Of a DNA stretch of 64,000 nt, positions 62,324 to 64,000 are shown one piece after another. Every line of letters begins with the position of its first letter. The stretch's first letter is position 1. The DNA lies in contig CANHOA010000006.1 in the NCBI GenBank assembly GCA_947462255.1, positions 62,001 through 126,000 on the forward strand. Direction: 5' to 3'. The notes below the pieces were generated by a model. The model ran no database searches. It worked only from the letters and a program-made list of their open reading frames with translations, and had not been told where the DNA came from. The stretch comes from Flavobacteriales bacterium. Its GTDB lineage: Bacteria > Bacteroidota > Bacteroidia > Flavobacteriales_D > Crocinitomicaceae. The translations under genes and the position numbers were made by a program.

Positions 62324-63505
62324 ATGAAAAAAGCGCTATATTTCTTGGTTTTTCTTTTCTTTTACGTTCTTTTTTCTTGTGAAAAACCAGATTTAAGTTC
62401 TTTGCCTAGTATGAAGATATACGATGATAAAAATGGCAATAAATCATTTGAACCTTTGTCTATAGCCAAGTCTACGACTTCAGATGGTTATATTGTTCTC
62501 AGTGCTTTTGATGGTTGGCGCATTCAACTGATGAAAATAGATAATGATGGCGAATTTCAGTGGAATTTAGAGCTTCCTAACAAGTATATCAATGCGTCTC
62601 CAGAACTCATCATCATGCAAAATGAAGTATATATTGTTTGCATGGATCAAATTGGTTTGTTCACTCGTTTGTTAAAAATAGATGAACTTAACAAAGCGGT
62701 CATTGAGGTGTCGTCTTTTGAAAGTATTTTGTATCCTGTTTATGCCCATTATACTGGCCAACATCTGATGATTCTTAATTGTCCCTTGTCGTGGCAAGCG
62801 ATGGGCGTGCACCAAGTGAGTAGCACCTTGGATACCACCGATCAGCAAGCTTATTTAAACATCAATACAAACGTAGATGATTATATTTTGAAACATGCGA
62901 TGCATACCGGAAAACGTTGGCCCATTTTCATTAAAGCTACTCCTGATCAGCAAAATTATATTGTCAATGGATTCTATAATTACAGCTTCTCAACCGTATT
63001 TCTTGGCAGTGATTTATCGTTTCAAGGGGTTTACAACGGACCTGGATTCGGTGTAGGTATTTCTGCTTTACTGCCTTTTGGAATTGGTGATTTTGCCGTC
63101 GCACGTCAACTGAATCAAAATGTATTTTACAATTCAAAAGCGCCGTTAATGCCAACCAATATAGCCATGGCTTCATCGATAGAAGCACAAGGTAATGCCG
63201 AATTGGATACTGAAAGCCCTACCTTAATTAAGAACTTAAGCATTAAAGGAGAAGTATATCGGGCTTTCCTTTCCTCTACACGAAGTCAGCAACTTTTATT
63301 GAGTTTATACGATCAAAATGGGGTGCTAAAGGGAAGCAAATACATCGGGAAAAGTGTTCCGATTAAAGCATGCGACATGATTCAAACGCCTTATTCTGAA
63401 TTGTTGATTTTAGCGCAGGTAAGAATCATGGGAAGTTACAATCGAATTTCAACCATTAAACTTTCCAAAAGCAACCTGGAAGCCTTACTAGAAGATGGAA
63501 ACTAA
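62324..63505 (+). CDS. Unknown lipoprotein, last gene of the DUF1800-DUF1501 operon
   Basis: This 393-aa protein has a lipoprotein signal (YVLFSCEKPD, Cys at about 19). The mature part has repeating strand-turn patterns (GYIVLSAFDGWRIQLMKIDNDGEFQWNL, VYIVCMDQIGLFTRLLKID) suggestive of a propeller of about six blades. No family was recognised. It follows the barrel gene by one base, so it is in the same unit and probably in or on the outer membrane. Confidence 0.75.
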   Translation: MKKALYFLVFLFFYVLFSCEKPDLSSLPSMKIYDDKNGNKSFEPLSIAKSTTSDGYIVLSAFDGWRIQLMKIDNDGEFQWNLELPNKYINASPELIIMQNEVYIVCMDQIGLFTRLLKIDELNKAVIEVSSFESILYPVYAHYTGQHLMILNCPLSWQAMGVHQVSSTLDTTDQQAYLNINTNVDDYILKHAMHTGKRWPIFIKATPDQQNYIVNGFYNYSFSTVFLGSDLSFQGVYNGPGFGVGISALLPFGIGDFAVARQLNQNVFYNSKAPLMPTNIAMASSIEAQGNAELDTESPTLIKNLSIKGEVYRAFLSSTRSQQLLLSLYDQNGVLKGSKYIGKSVPIKACDMIQTPYSELLILAQVRIMGSYNRISTIKLSKSNLEALLEDGN

Positions 63506-63602
63506 GCGAATATACGTTTAGTAAAAAACTGAATTCCATTTACACCCGAAATTACCTTGTTATATTTACGTTGTAGAAAATAGCGCTCAAGCTTAGATAA
63601 AA

Positions 63603-64000
63603 CTAAAGCATCCGCTCAATTCCGTCAATCAATGAATGAATCACTTTGATGTGAATTTCTTGTGCTCTGTCTGCGTATTCGCTATGAGGCGCACGGATTT
63701 CTAAATCTGCTAAGGCCGCTAATTTACCGCCATCTTTTCCAGTTAATACAATCGTTTTCATGCCGATTGCTTTTGCTGCTTCAACAGCGAGTATGACATT
63801 TTTTGAATTTCCTGAGGTGGAAATACCGAGCAATACGTCTTGTGAATTTCCTAAGCCTTCAACATACCTCGAAAAGACAAAGTCGTACCCATAATCATTC
63901 GCAACACAACTTATATGTGAAGGATCTGAAATCGAAACGGCCGCTAGTGCTTTACGATTGTTTCTATATCTCCCGCTTAATTCTTCCGCAAAGTGCATGG
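63603..64000 (-). CDS. gmhA: Phosphoheptose isomerase (GmhA), 3' part; 5' end outside window
   Basis: The last ~131 codons of a SIS-domain isomerase are visible; the frame is still open at the right edge. Landmarks are [12 protein letters not shown] (which follows the substrate-binding GNGGSAADA block in full-length GmhA), [13 protein letters not shown] (SIS motif), [13 protein letters not shown] and the catalytic His in [14 protein letters not shown]. It converts sedoheptulose 7-phosphate to heptose 7-phosphate for LPS core, the same pathway as hldD at 48-49 kb. The 97-base gap to the convergent lipoprotein gene shows no clear terminator. Confidence 0.93.
   Translation of the reverse strand, partial: MHFAEELSGRYRNNRKALAAVSISDPSHISCVANDYGYDFVFSRYVEGLGNSQDVLLGISTSGNSKNVILAVEAAKAIGMKTIVLTGKDGGKLAALADLEIRAPHSEYADRAQEIHIKVIHSLIDGIERML

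Overview
The window is AT-rich chromosomal DNA from a member of the Bacteroidota, most like a Flavobacteriales-type marine or freshwater lineage. Four things point there. Genes are preceded by the TAnnTTTG -7 promoter element of that phylum. There are type IX secretion (T9SS) genes: porX, a PorG-type barrel, and cargo with type A and type B C-terminal sorting domains. There is a menaquinone operon. There are also many secreted or outer-membrane proteins with -Q cleavage signals. It is ordinary chromosome: no phage, plasmid, rRNA, transposase or CRISPR was seen. Species cannot be named from the sequence alone.

Layout. 1-5.5 kb: the end of a barrel-like gene, a variant GDPD lipoprotein, then a leftward operon thioesterase-menF-menD-terC-unknown (menaquinone). 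5.6-7.0 kb: tRNA-Ser(UGA) with its own promoter and terminator, followed by 1.3 kb of two non-coding repeat families. 7-13.5 kb: an MFS exporter, an ABC-2 transporter with a LolA-like periplasmic protein, murB, and two membrane/secreted proteins. 13.5-18.4 kb: S41 protease, fabF, a small lipoprotein, an ElaA-type acetyltransferase and a second TerC. 18.4-22.3 kb: zwf-pgl-edd, the upper Entner-Doudoroff/pentose-phosphate route, behind a consensus promoter. 22.4-30.3 kb: two paralogous giant T9SS type B surface proteins, a TonB-type receptor and a SUI1/YciH factor. 30.5-34 kb: a barrel protein and sufS-sufE-sufT-like. 34.0-34.6 kb: an inverted copy of the 6-7 kb repeat. 34.6-43 kb: porX, an HD hydrolase, guaB and two parvulin chaperones. 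43-48 kb: MoxR, then a tight TPR-ComA-WD40-PorG operon. 48-52 kb: hldD, a deoxynucleoside kinase, a propeller-like protein, a GH3 enzyme and an unlisted 32-aa membrane protein. 52-58 kb: mtaB-queD-folE-bax inhibitor leftward, and CBS-(BtuF-like)-DCC rightward. 58-63.5 kb: a DUF1800-DUF1501-barrel-lipoprotein operon. 63.6 kb to the end: the 3' part of gmhA.

How the parts fit. T9SS is the unifying theme: its regulator (porX), a structural barrel (porG-type) and at least three cargo proteins lie here. Envelope maintenance (parvulins, murB, hldD/gmhA heptose synthesis, the LolA-like transporter set) is the second theme. The most unusual non-coding signal is a roughly 420-460-bp hairpin-rich repeat. 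It is present as a tandem array beside tRNA-Ser and again, inverted, 27 kb away between porX and sufS. Start codons were moved wherever a promoter element or an upstream stop overlapped the longest reading frame.
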